Shown piece after piece: positions 54,102 to 62,472 of a stretch of DNA of 64,000 bases (position 1 is the first letter of the stretch; each line of letters begins with the position of its first letter). The notes under the pieces are model-generated. The model saw nothing but the letters and a program-made list of their open reading frames with translations. It was not told the origin of the DNA and did not search any database. This stretch comes from Roseburia sp. CAG:10041_57 (lineage in GTDB: Bacteria; Bacillota; Clostridia; Lachnospirales; Lachnospiraceae): the NCBI GenBank assembly GCA_001916965.1, contig MNTL01000003.1:1-64000 (forward strand), read 5' to 3'. Position numbers and translations under genes: made by a program.

Positions 54102-55673
54102 ATGGGAATATATTTGAATCGTGGGAATGAACTTTTTTTACAGGCGGTCAATTCAGAGATTTATGTAGATAAATCTGAATTGATCTCATATACTAATAGG
54201 ATTTTGCGGACGCAGCAGAAATATGTATGTATTAGCCGTCCAAGGCGTTTTGGTAAATCCATGGCAGTAGATATGCTTGTGGCGTATTATAGCCGGGGAT
54301 GTGATTCTAAAAAGTTATTTCAGAATTTGAAAATAGCTCAGAATGAAACCTTTCTCAGATATTTGAATCAATATGATGTGATTTCATTAAATATGCAGGA
54401 GTTTATGAGCCAGTGTCAGAGTATGGATGATATGTTATCGCTGCTGCAGAGATCGGTTCTTTGGGAATTGCTTGGAGAGTATCCTGATTATAGATATTTT
54501 GACCAGAATAATTTAGTACGGACTATGCAGGATATTTACCAGAACACAAAACGACCATTTATAGTCATTATTGATGAATGGGATTGCATATTTAGAGAAT
54601 ACAGTAATAAAAAAGAGGATCAGGACAGATATTTGGATTTTCTGAGAGGATTATTGAAAGATAAAGAGTATATTTACCTTGCGTATATGACAGGTATTCT
54701 TCCGATAAAAAAATATGGGACACATTCAGCACTTAATATGTTTAATGAATTTTCGATGACAAATCCTGGCATTTTAGCAGAATTTGTCGGGTTTACAGAG
54801 CAGGAAGTGGAGAAGTTATGTCAGAAATATAATAGAAATCTGGAAGAACTGAAAGAATGGTATGACGGATATCATTTTGACAAGGAAGATTCTGTATATA
54901 ATCCGCGTTCCGTAGTGCAGGCAGTATTATCTGGTATTTGTGATACATACTGGAATCGTACAGAGACATTTGAAGCGTTGCGTATGTATATAGATATGAA
55001 TTATGAAGGACTAAAAGATGATGTCTTGAGTATGCTTGCAGGAGAAAAGGTGCCAGTTAATACAGGAAGTTTCGTGAATGACATGGTTTCTCTGCATAAT
55101 GAAGATGATGTCCTTACGTTGCTGATTCATTTGGGATATTTGGGCTATGACTTTGATCATGAAAGTGTATTTATACCTAATAATGAGATAAAAAAGGAAT
55201 TTGCTACAGCAATTTCCACATCAGATTGGGGAGAGGTTTCCAAGGCACTGAAGCATTCGGCGGATACCTTAAATGCTATATGGAATAAAAGAAATGCAGA
55301 GGTAAAAGAAGGAATAGAGCAAGCACATTTTGAAACATCTCATATACAATATAATGATGAAAATGCTTTAAGTTATACAATTTCCTTGGCACTATATTCA
55401 GCGAGAAATTATTATACAGTATATCGGGAATTCCCATCAGGAAAAGGTTTTGCGGATATGGTATATTTGCCCAGAAAGAAATTTATGGATAAGCCTGCAT
55501 TGGTAGTGGAATTAAAATGGGACAAATCAGCCCAGGGGGCAGTAGCACAGATTAAAAACAAACAATACTGTAAAAGTTTGCAGGAATATGAAGGAAATAT
55601 TTTATTAGTAGGTATTAATTATGATAAAGATACTAGGGAACATGAATGTATTATCGAAGATTGCAGTAAATAA
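54102..55673 (+). CDS. AAA-ATPase_like protein with C-terminal PD-(D/E)XK nuclease domain
   Basis: 523 residues. Walker A lies in YVCISRPRRFGKS near residues 39-51 and Walker B in FIVIIDEWDCIF near 153-164. The C-terminal DUF1703 nuclease domain has GKGFADMVYLP and ALVVELKW, the Asp and Glu-x-Lys of the fold. Members are frequent in gut anaerobes; roles in mobile-element or defence biology have been proposed but not shown. A broken paralog lies at 24768-25197 on the other side of the glycan locus, in the same orientation. Confidence 0.88.
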   Translation: MGIYLNRGNELFLQAVNSEIYVDKSELISYTNRILRTQQKYVCISRPRRFGKSMAVDMLVAYYSRGCDSKKLFQNLKIAQNETFLRYLNQYDVISLNMQEFMSQCQSMDDMLSLLQRSVLWELLGEYPDYRYFDQNNLVRTMQDIYQNTKRPFIVIIDEWDCIFREYSNKKEDQDRYLDFLRGLLKDKEYIYLAYMTGILPIKKYGTHSALNMFNEFSMTNPGILAEFVGFTEQEVEKLCQKYNRNLEELKEWYDGYHFDKEDSVYNPRSVVQAVLSGICDTYWNRTETFEALRMYIDMNYEGLKDDVLSMLAGEKVPVNTGSFVNDMVSLHNEDDVLTLLIHLGYLGYDFDHESVFIPNNEIKKEFATAISTSDWGEVSKALKHSADTLNAIWNKRNAEVKEGIEQAHFETSHIQYNDENALSYTISLALYSARNYYTVYREFPSGKGFADMVYLPRKKFMDKPALVVELKWDKSAQGAVAQIKNKQYCKSLQEYEGNILLVGINYDKDTREHECIIEDCSK

Positions 55674-55676
55674 AAA

Positions 55677-55698
55677 GAGAAGTGCATTAGCACTTCTC
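55677..55698 (-). terminator. Terminator with the cyclophilin stop codon in its loop
   Basis: GAGAAGTGC and GCACTTCTC form the stem. On the minus strand the loop is TAAT, whose TAA is the cyclophilin stop, and T5 follows. It may also serve the convergent ATPase gene. Confidence 0.8.
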
Positions 55699-56208
55699 CG
55701 GTTCCTCATAATCAACACCAAATGTATCAACAGTTACTTTCTTCATAATCTGTTTCTTGAGTGGTCTGTCGGAGTAATCAGTCTGTGTGGTGGCAATTTT
55801 GTTTACGATATCCTGTCCTTCGATAACTTTACCGAAAGCTGCATATGCGCCGTCTAAGTGAGGAGCATTCTTATGCATAATGAAGAACTGGCTGCCTGCT
55901 GAGTCTGGCATCATGCTTCTTGCCATAGATAAAACACCCTCTGTGTGCTTTAAGTCATTGGCGAAGCCATTCTGTGCGAATTCACCTTTGATGGAATAGC
56001 CAGGACCGCCCATGCCTGTTCCGTCAGGACATCCACCCTGGATCATGAAGCCGTTGATGACTCTGTGGAAGATTAATCCGTCATAGTAGCCTTTCTTTAC
56101 GAGGCTGATGAAGTTCTTTACTGTGTTAGGGGCGATTTCAGGATAAAGCTCTGCTTTGATGATGTCGCCATTTTCCATTTCAATTGTAACAATGGGATTC
56201 TGTGCCAT
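55687..56208 (-). CDS. Cyclophilin-type peptidyl-prolyl cis-trans isomerase
   Basis: About 173 residues from ATG 56208 (minus), which has AAGGAG 8 nt upstream; an open frame up to 56301 is not needed. FHRVINGFMIQGGCPDGTG, SAGSQFFIMHKNAP and LDGAYAAFGKVIEG are the cyclophilin active-site blocks with Arg, Gln and Phe in place. It is cytosolic as read, with no signal peptide, and speeds prolyl isomerisation during folding. It is convergent with the AAA-ATPase gene and divergent from the GNAT gene. Confidence 0.95.
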   Translation of the reverse strand: MAQNPIVTIEMENGDIIKAELYPEIAPNTVKNFISLVKKGYYDGLIFHRVINGFMIQGGCPDGTGMGGPGYSIKGEFAQNGFANDLKHTEGVLSMARSMMPDSAGSQFFIMHKNAPHLDGAYAAFGKVIEGQDIVNKIATTQTDYSDRPLKKQIMKKVTVDTFGVDYEEPEKC

Positions 56209-56365
56209 AGTATATTCTCCTTTATTCATTGATGGCAGCAGATTAAAAATGGAATCTGCTGCAGCTAACCATATTGTAGTTGAATTTCTTATATTCATCA
56301 AGTTAAAATTATATAACTTTGGTGGTAATGATATTTTGTTAGAGTGTGAAAGAGAGCGCTTGATT

Positions 56366-57214
56366 ATGGATATAATGCTAAACCGATTATTTATATATCT
56401 GCCCTATTTACAGCAGGAGCTGGGACAGGACGATTATCAGGGGAAACTAGATTATTTACAGCATACAATGGCGCAGTTTCACATTTTGGTTTCTCAGATG
56501 CTTTCTATATCTGAGATAGGTGGAGCCCCGGTTGTTCTCACGGATGACCCGCAATTAGCCTTTTACTGTGTATCGCAGCAGATTCCTTGTTGTATTGTAC
56601 TGGATTCTGGAAGCCGGGATGCCAGCCTGCCCAGTGGCGTATATTGCGTAGAGTCTCTGGAGGATATAGATGGTGAATATCTGGAGCGTATTTATAGGCG
56701 GACTAAGGGGATACCTTGGAATATTGTGGAGACGGAGCATCTGCTGATCAGGGAGATTATACCGGAGGATGTTCCAAGGCTGTATGAATTGTATTCGGAT
56801 GACTCTATTACGAAATATATGGATAATCTGTATTCAGACCCGGAGCAGGAGCTTAGTTATACCAGAGATTATATCCAGAACATTTATGGTTTCTATGGCT
56901 ATGGGATGTGGATCATTACGTTAAAAGACACAGGCGTGGTGATTGGCAGGGCTGGCTTGGAATATAAGGAAGGCTATGACGGGCTGGAGCTTGGATTTAT
57001 GCTGGGAGCAGAGTATCAACATCATGGGTATGCATACGAGGCATGCAGTACCATTCTTGAGTATGGCAGAGAGTGGCTTGGACAGGATGCTTTCAGAGCA
57101 ATCGTACATAAGGAGAATTTGCCATCAAGGCATTTATGTGAGAGACTGGGATTTCAACTTAGTGAATCATTTGCAGAGGTGGAGAAAGATTTTGTAGAAT
57201 ATAGGCTTGGCTGA
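56366..57214 (+). CDS. GNAT N-acetyltransferase with N-terminal extension
   Basis: About 282 residues from ATG 56366 (GAAAGAGAG upstream). The frame is open from 56156, but that part is antisense to the cyclophilin start. The first 110 residues form a separate alpha/beta region containing VVLTDDPQLAFYCVSQQIP. The GNAT domain follows (LLIREIIPEDVPRLYELYSD, LELGFMLGAEYQHHGYAYEA, ENLPSRHLCERLGFQ), similar to RimJ/RimL-type enzymes. The substrate is unknown. A very close neighbour is the glnB promoter. Confidence 0.82.
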   Translation: MDIMLNRLFIYLPYLQQELGQDDYQGKLDYLQHTMAQFHILVSQMLSISEIGGAPVVLTDDPQLAFYCVSQQIPCCIVLDSGSRDASLPSGVYCVESLEDIDGEYLERIYRRTKGIPWNIVETEHLLIREIIPEDVPRLYELYSDDSITKYMDNLYSDPEQELSYTRDYIQNIYGFYGYGMWIITLKDTGVVIGRAGLEYKEGYDGLELGFMLGAEYQHHGYAYEACSTILEYGREWLGQDAFRAIVHKENLPSRHLCERLGFQLSESFAEVEKDFVEYRLG

Positions 57215-57244
57215 AAATAACATGAAAAAATTCTAAAAAAACAT

Positions 57245-57272
57245 TTGACACCATCCCTATTCTGTGTATAAT
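57245..57272 (+). promoter_or_regulatory. glnB promoter
   Basis: Consensus TTGACA (57245-57250), a 16-base spacer and TATAAT (57267-57272). Confidence 0.75.
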
Positions 57273-57290
57273 AAAAGACAGAACAAGGGC

Positions 57291-57327
57291 GTTCGAGAAT
57301 ACAATGTATTCGCGAATGCTTTTTTTG
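57291..57327 (+). terminator. Leader terminator upstream of glnB (attenuator candidate)
   Basis: GCGTTCG-x-GAATACA, then TGTATTC-x-CGAATGC and T7, beginning about 12 nt after the predicted transcription start. A second stem, TACGAATAA/TTATTCGTA, follows at about 57328-57357 and shares bases of similar sequence, so alternative pairing is possible. Confidence 0.65.
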
Positions 57328-57387
57328 TACGAATAAACGGAAAAATTATTCGTAGGCAGATATAAGAAATATGAGGAGGTTAGCAGG

Positions 57388-57726
57388 ATGAAGAAGTTGG
57401 AGATTATCATCAGACCTGAGAAACTGGAAGATTTGAAGGCTATATTGGAAGAATCTAACGTAAATGGTCTGAATATTGCAAACATTATGGGTTACGGCAA
57501 TCAGAAGGGTGTTGTGAAGAGATACCGTGGTGCAGAATATCGTGTCAATCTTTTGCCGAAGATCAAGGTTGAGACGGTTGTATCTGATGAAGTATCAGAA
57601 GCTTTGATTGATAAGATTGTAAAAGAGATTAATACCGGTAACTATGGTGATGGTAAGATTTTCGTTTATGATGTTCAGGACGCTGTCAGAATCCGTACAG
57701 GCGAGCGTGGACAGGAGGCTCTGTAG
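57388..57726 (+). CDS. glnB: P-II family nitrogen regulatory protein
   Basis: 112 residues. MKKLEIIIRPEKLEDLKAIL is the first P-II strand-helix, the T-loop has RYRGAEYRVNLLPK with Tyr51, and the C-terminal signature is TGNYGDGKIFVYDVQDAVRIRTGE. P-II trimers sense 2-oxoglutarate, ATP and ADP and control ammonium uptake. The neighbouring amtB marks it as a GlnK-like partner. RBS GAGGAGG. The leader carries a terminator, suggesting transcription attenuation. Confidence 0.95.
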   Translation: MKKLEIIIRPEKLEDLKAILEESNVNGLNIANIMGYGNQKGVVKRYRGAEYRVNLLPKIKVETVVSDEVSEALIDKIVKEINTGNYGDGKIFVYDVQDAVRIRTGERGQEAL

Positions 57727-57821
57727 TTTCTTCCCGATTGCTGTATTTCATAAATGCGCAGCAATCCGCAGATTCTACATAAACAATTGAAAAATGAAAA
57801 AATTTATTTATGTGTATTATC

Positions 57822-57885
57822 AAAGGAGATAATCAACAGGCGTAGCAGCAGCTGCAGACGGCCGGTTATTATCTCCTTTTTCTAT
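57822..57885 (+). terminator. Hairpin between glnB and amtB
   Basis: AAAGGAGATAAT pairs with ATTATCTCCTTT around a 34-nt loop that can itself pair (GGC/GCC, GCAGC/GCTGC), followed by TTT. The left arm includes a ribosome-site-like AAAGGAG. Confidence 0.7.
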
Positions 57886-57934
57886 TGATAAGAATGTTTA
57901 TCATGGCAATACACAGATAAAGGAGGAGAAAGTT

Positions 57935-59212
57935 ATGTTTTTATTAACAGAAGCATCTGAAGATGCCCTTAATGCGGTGAACAGCATTATCTTTGGTTCT
58001 CACGGTGTATGGTTCCTGATCGGTGCGGCATTGGTATTCTTTATGCAGGCAGGTTTTGCAATGTGCGAGGCTGGTTTTACCAGAGCCAAGAATGCCGGTA
58101 ACATTATTATGAAGAACCTGATGGACTTTTGTCTTGGTACTGTTGCTTTTATTCTGGTTGGTTATAACCTGTTATGTGGTGTAGGTAATAACTTCGTTGG
58201 CTGGGGCTTGAATGTATTTGATTTCGACAATACTGACTGGTATGGTTTCGTGTTCAACCTGGTATTCTGTGCGACAGCAGCTACAATCGTATCCGGTGCC
58301 ATGGCAGAGCGTACAAAATTCATTTCCTACTGTATTTATTCTTTTGTAATCAGCTTATTCGTATACCCTATCGAGGCTCACTGGGTATGGGGCGGTCAGG
58401 CATGGCTGACTAACATGGGATTCGTTGATTTCGCAGGTTCCTGTGTCATCCATATGGTAGGTGGTTTTACTGGTCTGATTGGTGCCGCTATGTTAGGACC
58501 CCGTATTGGTAAATATGATAAGAATGGCAAGTCCGTTCCTATTCTTGGACATAACATTGTAGTAGCAGCCCTTGGTGTATTCATTCTGTGGTTTGGCTGG
58601 TATGGTTTCAACGGTGCCGCAGCAGCAGATGGTGATGCACTTGGTAAGATTTTTGCAACAACAACAATTGCACCTGCTTTTGCAACATGTACAGCAATGA
58701 TCTTTACCTGGATCAAGAATGGTGCTCCTGATGTGTCCATGTCTTTAAACGGTTCTCTGGCAGGTCTGGTTGCCATTACAGCCGGATGTAACAACGTAGA
58801 TATCCCAGGTGCAGCTATTATCGGTATTGTGGCAGGTATTCTGGTATGTGTAGGTGTATACTTCATTGAAAATACATTAAAGATTGATGATCCTGTTGGT
58901 GCTGTAGCAGTTCATTTCTGCAACGGCTTGTGGGGTACTTTGGCAGTAGGTCTTTTCGGTGTAGTAGAAGATGGTAATACTACAAAGGGTCTTTTCTATG
59001 GCGGTGGTTTCCGTCAGCTTGGTATTCAGGCTCTGGCTGTTATCGTAATTCTTGCTTGGACAGCAGTCATGATGACAATTGTATTCTTCGTTATCAAGAA
59101 GACAGTAGGACTTAGAGTATCTGAAAAGGAAGAGATCGAAGGTCTTGATCCTACAGAACATGCATTGGAATCTGCTTATCCTGACTTCCAGTCTGCTAAC
59201 TATAATAAATAA
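57935..59212 (+). CDS. amtB: Ammonium transporter
   Basis: 425 residues with about eleven hydrophobic segments. The signature FMQAGFAMCEAGFTRAKNAG lies near residues 31-50, and GSCVIHMVGG carries the first pore His region. It conducts ammonium or ammonia across the membrane and is normally gated by the P-II protein encoded just upstream. RBS AAAGGAGGAG. The short cytosolic tail is acidic. A terminator hairpin lies between glnB and this gene, so expression may be separately adjusted. Confidence 0.95.
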   Translation: MFLLTEASEDALNAVNSIIFGSHGVWFLIGAALVFFMQAGFAMCEAGFTRAKNAGNIIMKNLMDFCLGTVAFILVGYNLLCGVGNNFVGWGLNVFDFDNTDWYGFVFNLVFCATAATIVSGAMAERTKFISYCIYSFVISLFVYPIEAHWVWGGQAWLTNMGFVDFAGSCVIHMVGGFTGLIGAAMLGPRIGKYDKNGKSVPILGHNIVVAALGVFILWFGWYGFNGAAAADGDALGKIFATTTIAPAFATCTAMIFTWIKNGAPDVSMSLNGSLAGLVAITAGCNNVDIPGAAIIGIVAGILVCVGVYFIENTLKIDDPVGAVAVHFCNGLWGTLAVGLFGVVEDGNTTKGLFYGGGFRQLGIQALAVIVILAWTAVMMTIVFFVIKKTVGLRVSEKEEIEGLDPTEHALESAYPDFQSANYNK

Positions 59213-59253
59213 ATTAGTGCTGATTCTTTTTCCCTTAGTTGAATAATACATAG

Positions 59254-59290
59254 AAAAGACGTGATATTTGTAGAGTATCACGTCTTTTTT
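59254..59290 (+). terminator. amtB terminator
   Basis: AAAAGACGTGATA, loop TTTGTAGAG, TATCACGTCTTTTTT. Confidence 0.9.
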
Positions 59291-59350
59291 CTTATACAAA
59301 AGTATTTCTAATGTCAGATGCAGAAAGCTACGACTTTCTGCGGGTATTCT

Positions 59351-60490
59351 TTATATGATTGTTTCAATTGCTACATTTTTCTGGGCAGACAGGTTCATAA
59401 TGTCCTGATAATATTGCTTCTGCAGATCAATGATCTGATTATCAGAGGTCTGGATAACAGGTCTTGAAAAATTATCCTGATTAATAAAGATTACGTTGCC
59501 TTCCATACCGTTCGTCAATGTGACACGGTGATTCAGATAAGAATTGGCAACATTTTCAAGGAAAGTCAGGATGTATTTCATCTCATATTTCTGAATGCCT
59601 TCGTCTTCAAAGGCTTTGATAACTGAGAATGGACACATGGCGCGGCGGTAAACACGTTCACTGGTCATGGCATCAAATATATCTGCAATGGTGACGATTT
59701 TGGCAAACTTGTCAATTTCAGGACCTTTTAATCCATAGGGATAACCACTGCCATCACATTTCTCATGATGCATCAGCGCGGCATTCTTTACATGCTGTGG
59801 AATATTATCGTATTTATTCAGTAAATGAAAACCCTCTATGGTATGAGTCTTAATAATTTCAAATTCATCCCTGGTCAGCTTACCGGGCTTGCGTAAGACT
59901 CCGGTTGGCAGAAGAAATTTACCTACATCGTGGAAAAGACCACAGGCGGTTGCCATAGTCTGATCAGCCTCGGAGAAATGAAGCCACTTTGATAAAATGT
60001 TGCAGATTAATGCAACATCCAGGCTGTGATTGTATACAGAATCATCTACGTTTCGCATATTGAGGAGCATATCAAATACATTGATATAAGAATTCCCCTG
60101 ATGCATCATTTGCATGGTCTCTTCCAAAAGACCATTGACGTAGAAGGGTTCATTGCGGTAAAGTGATTTCATCAGATTATCGCGGAAATGTTCTGCACAT
60201 CTGTTGAAATCCTGCTGAAAATGCTGGAACTGAAGGCTGCTGCGTATCTTTTCCTTGTTGGTCTGAACGGCGTCGGCATCCAGGACTTTGGATAAGGTCA
60301 TAGGAGTATTAAGCTCGTTGACAACAGTATCTTCAATATGTACATAATAGACGGAATAGGACTCCAGTCTTGATATGATATTTTCTGTCAGTACGACACC
60401 CTTTGGGACAATCATTTTCAAGTCATAGGTGAGGATGTCTTCAGCGGTTACCATACCGGGACGTAAGTCGGTAACGGGTATCTGCTTCAT
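59351..60490 (-). CDS. HD-GYP domain phosphodiesterase-like protein
   Basis: 379 residues. The N-terminal 120 residues begin with the common MKQIPVTDLRPGMVTAEDI region. The HD-GYP domain shows NHSLDVALICNILS, LFHDVGKFLLP and HHEKCDGSGYPYGLKGPEI, with all metal-binding His/Asp and the GYP motif intact, so cyclic di-GMP hydrolysis is plausible. The C-terminal 60 residues (RVTLTNGMEGNVIFIN) form a small beta domain. No receiver or sensor domain is present. It is divergent from the NUDIX gene. Confidence 0.9.
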   Translation of the reverse strand: MKQIPVTDLRPGMVTAEDILTYDLKMIVPKGVVLTENIISRLESYSVYYVHIEDTVVNELNTPMTLSKVLDADAVQTNKEKIRSSLQFQHFQQDFNRCAEHFRDNLMKSLYRNEPFYVNGLLEETMQMMHQGNSYINVFDMLLNMRNVDDSVYNHSLDVALICNILSKWLHFSEADQTMATACGLFHDVGKFLLPTGVLRKPGKLTRDEFEIIKTHTIEGFHLLNKYDNIPQHVKNAALMHHEKCDGSGYPYGLKGPEIDKFAKIVTIADIFDAMTSERVYRRAMCPFSVIKAFEDEGIQKYEMKYILTFLENVANSYLNHRVTLTNGMEGNVIFINQDNFSRPVIQTSDNQIIDLQKQYYQDIMNLSAQKNVAIETII

Positions 60491-60573
60491 GTTTTTGTCA
60501 CCTTTCTCTACAATTTTATAATTATATCTTAATTCTTTTGGTAAAAAAAGTCAAATATATGGAGGATAATTTA

Positions 60574-61194
60574 GTGAAAAAGTATACTGGTATACATAAA
60601 ATGTCAGACAATAAATTTTTGAACCTTTTCAAATTGGATGCACTAACAGATGCAGGAAGAAAGTTTGATTACTATTTCGTATCAAGGCGTAAAGAAAAAG
60701 AACTGAAGATCTATACCAAAGACAGCCTGGCAGAAGGCGTGGTAATCTATCCGATTCTCAAGGAAGACCAGGATAAGATCGTGATGATCCGGCAATACCG
60801 CTACCCGCTGGATGATTATCTCTATGAACTGCCTGCAGGATTGATTGATGAAGGAGAGACGCCAGAAGAAGCAGCAATCCGTGAGATGCTGGAAGAGACA
60901 GGACTTACCTTCACCGTATACGAAGATGGGGAACCAGCCTACAGACGTCCCTTCTTCATGGGAGCAGGCTTTACGGATGAAAGCTGCAATGCCGTATTTG
61001 GTTATGCTACAGGTCAGATCAACCAGGCTCATATGGAAGATACCGAAACAATACAAGTCCTCCTTGTTGACAAAAAGGAAGCCGCACGCATCCTGAGAGA
61101 AGAAAAAGTATCCCTGCGTGCAGCCTACCTTCTCATGAACTTCCTACGAAGCGAGAAATCCCATCCATTCTCCTTCCTGCACACACAGTCATAA
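60574..61194 (+). CDS. NUDIX hydrolase, ADP-ribose pyrophosphatase-like
   Basis: About 206 residues from GTG 60574, which lies 8 nt after GGAGG; the frame is open from 60538. The Nudix box GLIDEGETPEEAAIREMLEE with TGL is complete. The domain before it, VIYPILKEDQDKIVMIRQYR, and the Pro/Ala pattern after it match ADP-sugar pyrophosphatases. It would hydrolyse ADP-ribose or related nucleotide sugars. The substrate is inferred from family likeness only. Confidence 0.85.
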   Translation: MKKYTGIHKMSDNKFLNLFKLDALTDAGRKFDYYFVSRRKEKELKIYTKDSLAEGVVIYPILKEDQDKIVMIRQYRYPLDDYLYELPAGLIDEGETPEEAAIREMLEETGLTFTVYEDGEPAYRRPFFMGAGFTDESCNAVFGYATGQINQAHMEDTETIQVLLVDKKEAARILREEKVSLRAAYLLMNFLRSEKSHPFSFLHTQS

Positions 61195-61240
61195 TGCATA
61201 AACAGTGCATTACATGTTGAAAATGAAAAATAAAATGCAA

Positions 61241-61281
61241 AATAAATGCACGCCATATTGACACGCCGGTGTGCATTTATT
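61241..61281. promoter_or_regulatory. Inverted repeat over the lacI-family promoter, candidate operator
   Basis: AATAAATGCAC at 61241-61251 is the exact reverse complement of GTGCATTTATT at 61271-61281. The arms flank the -35 box at 61258. Confidence 0.55.
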
Positions 61282-61286
61282 ATACT
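61258..61286 (+). promoter_or_regulatory. Promoter of the LacI-family/beta-mannosidase unit
   Basis: TTGACA (61258-61263), a 17-base spacer, TATACT (61281-61286). The leader to the GTG at 61432 is about 140 nt and contains TGCATAAGCAGCAC near 61368. Confidence 0.7.
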
Positions 61287-61431
61287 CAAAATTACAGAAG
61301 TAGATAATTTATGAAGTAACCATAAATCACATTATCGCAAGATACAGAATTGTACAGCTTCCCCAAATGCATAAGCAGCACAATTCGTCCCTTGCCCTAT
61401 ACTATACACATTCAAAAGAGGAGGATGGTCA

Positions 61432-62448
61432 GTGAAGAGAGTTACGATTCAGGACATAGCCAAAGAAATGGGATTGAGCAGAAATACAGTAGCCAAAGCA
61501 TTAAGCAATGGCAATGTATCTCCAGAAACCAGACAGGCAGTCGTACAGAAAGCCTGTCAGATGGGATATGCCAAGCTGGATGATGCACTGGTAGAAGAAG
61601 TCATGCATCAGAAAAGAAAAACCGGAGGAGGGACAATACTTGTATTGTTCAACCGTTGGCAGTCCCTGTTCTGGAATACCACACTGGCAGGTATCAGTGA
61701 TGGAGCCAAGCAGGAAGGCTATCGCATGCAGCTCTATATTGTGAACGAGGATGATCTGGATGGAGAAGAAGTGCTGGAGCAGTTAGAGGATGATGTACAG
61801 GGTATCATTTTCCTGTGTATTTTTCCAATCCGATTTGTAAAAGGCATTGCCAGGGCGGGACTACCCATGACCTTCTTTAATACGCCGGTGGATGCACAGG
61901 AATACATTGCACTTGGTGATGTATACAATCTGGAAGGCTTCTATTCCATGAACAGATTGACAGGATACTGCATTGATGTAAAGAAATGCACAAGCTTTGC
62001 ATTTATTGGATTTGCAGAAGGCTCCAGAGTTGTACAGGCAAGATTGCTTGGTTTTATGAGCGCCTGTAGAAAGAGGGGGATAGAACCGGATCAGAAAATG
62101 CTGTTCACCCATCCTTCCAATGATGTGTATTATGGGTACAGCATGGTAGAAGAGGCAATCGACCAGATGCCTTATATGCCGGATGCGATTATCTGTGAGA
62201 ATGATGATATAGCCAAGTATACGGCAACTGTATTGTTGAGGAAGAATCCGGCACTTGCTGAGAGAACAATCATTACAGGATTTGATCATACGATAGAAGA
62301 AGACTTTTTCAAAAAAGATATTCTGACCGTAGATGTAAGAATAGAAGCACTGGGTAGAAGACTGGTGAAATCTGTAGTGGACAGGATCAAGAATCCTGAT
62401 TTGGATAATACATTCGTAACCTTGGCGACTTACCCATTATTAGGTTAG
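61432..62448 (+). CDS. LacI-family transcriptional regulator
   Basis: 338 residues from GTG 61432 with AGAGGAGGATG upstream. The N-terminal LacI helix-turn-helix reads TIQDIAKEMGLSRNTVAKAL and NVSPETRQAV. The remainder is a periplasmic-binding-like domain with FAFIGFAEGSRVVQARL and AIICENDDIAKYTA. It probably senses a sugar and controls the beta-mannosidase gene that starts 24 nt downstream. The palindrome over the promoter is a candidate site for autoregulation. Confidence 0.92.
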   Translation: MKRVTIQDIAKEMGLSRNTVAKALSNGNVSPETRQAVVQKACQMGYAKLDDALVEEVMHQKRKTGGGTILVLFNRWQSLFWNTTLAGISDGAKQEGYRMQLYIVNEDDLDGEEVLEQLEDDVQGIIFLCIFPIRFVKGIARAGLPMTFFNTPVDAQEYIALGDVYNLEGFYSMNRLTGYCIDVKKCTSFAFIGFAEGSRVVQARLLGFMSACRKRGIEPDQKMLFTHPSNDVYYGYSMVEEAIDQMPYMPDAIICENDDIAKYTATVLLRKNPALAERTIITGFDHTIEEDFFKKDILTVDVRIEALGRRLVKSVVDRIKNPDLDNTFVTLATYPLLG

Positions 62449-62472
62449 AGCAAGAAAGGTGTGGTGAAGTAC

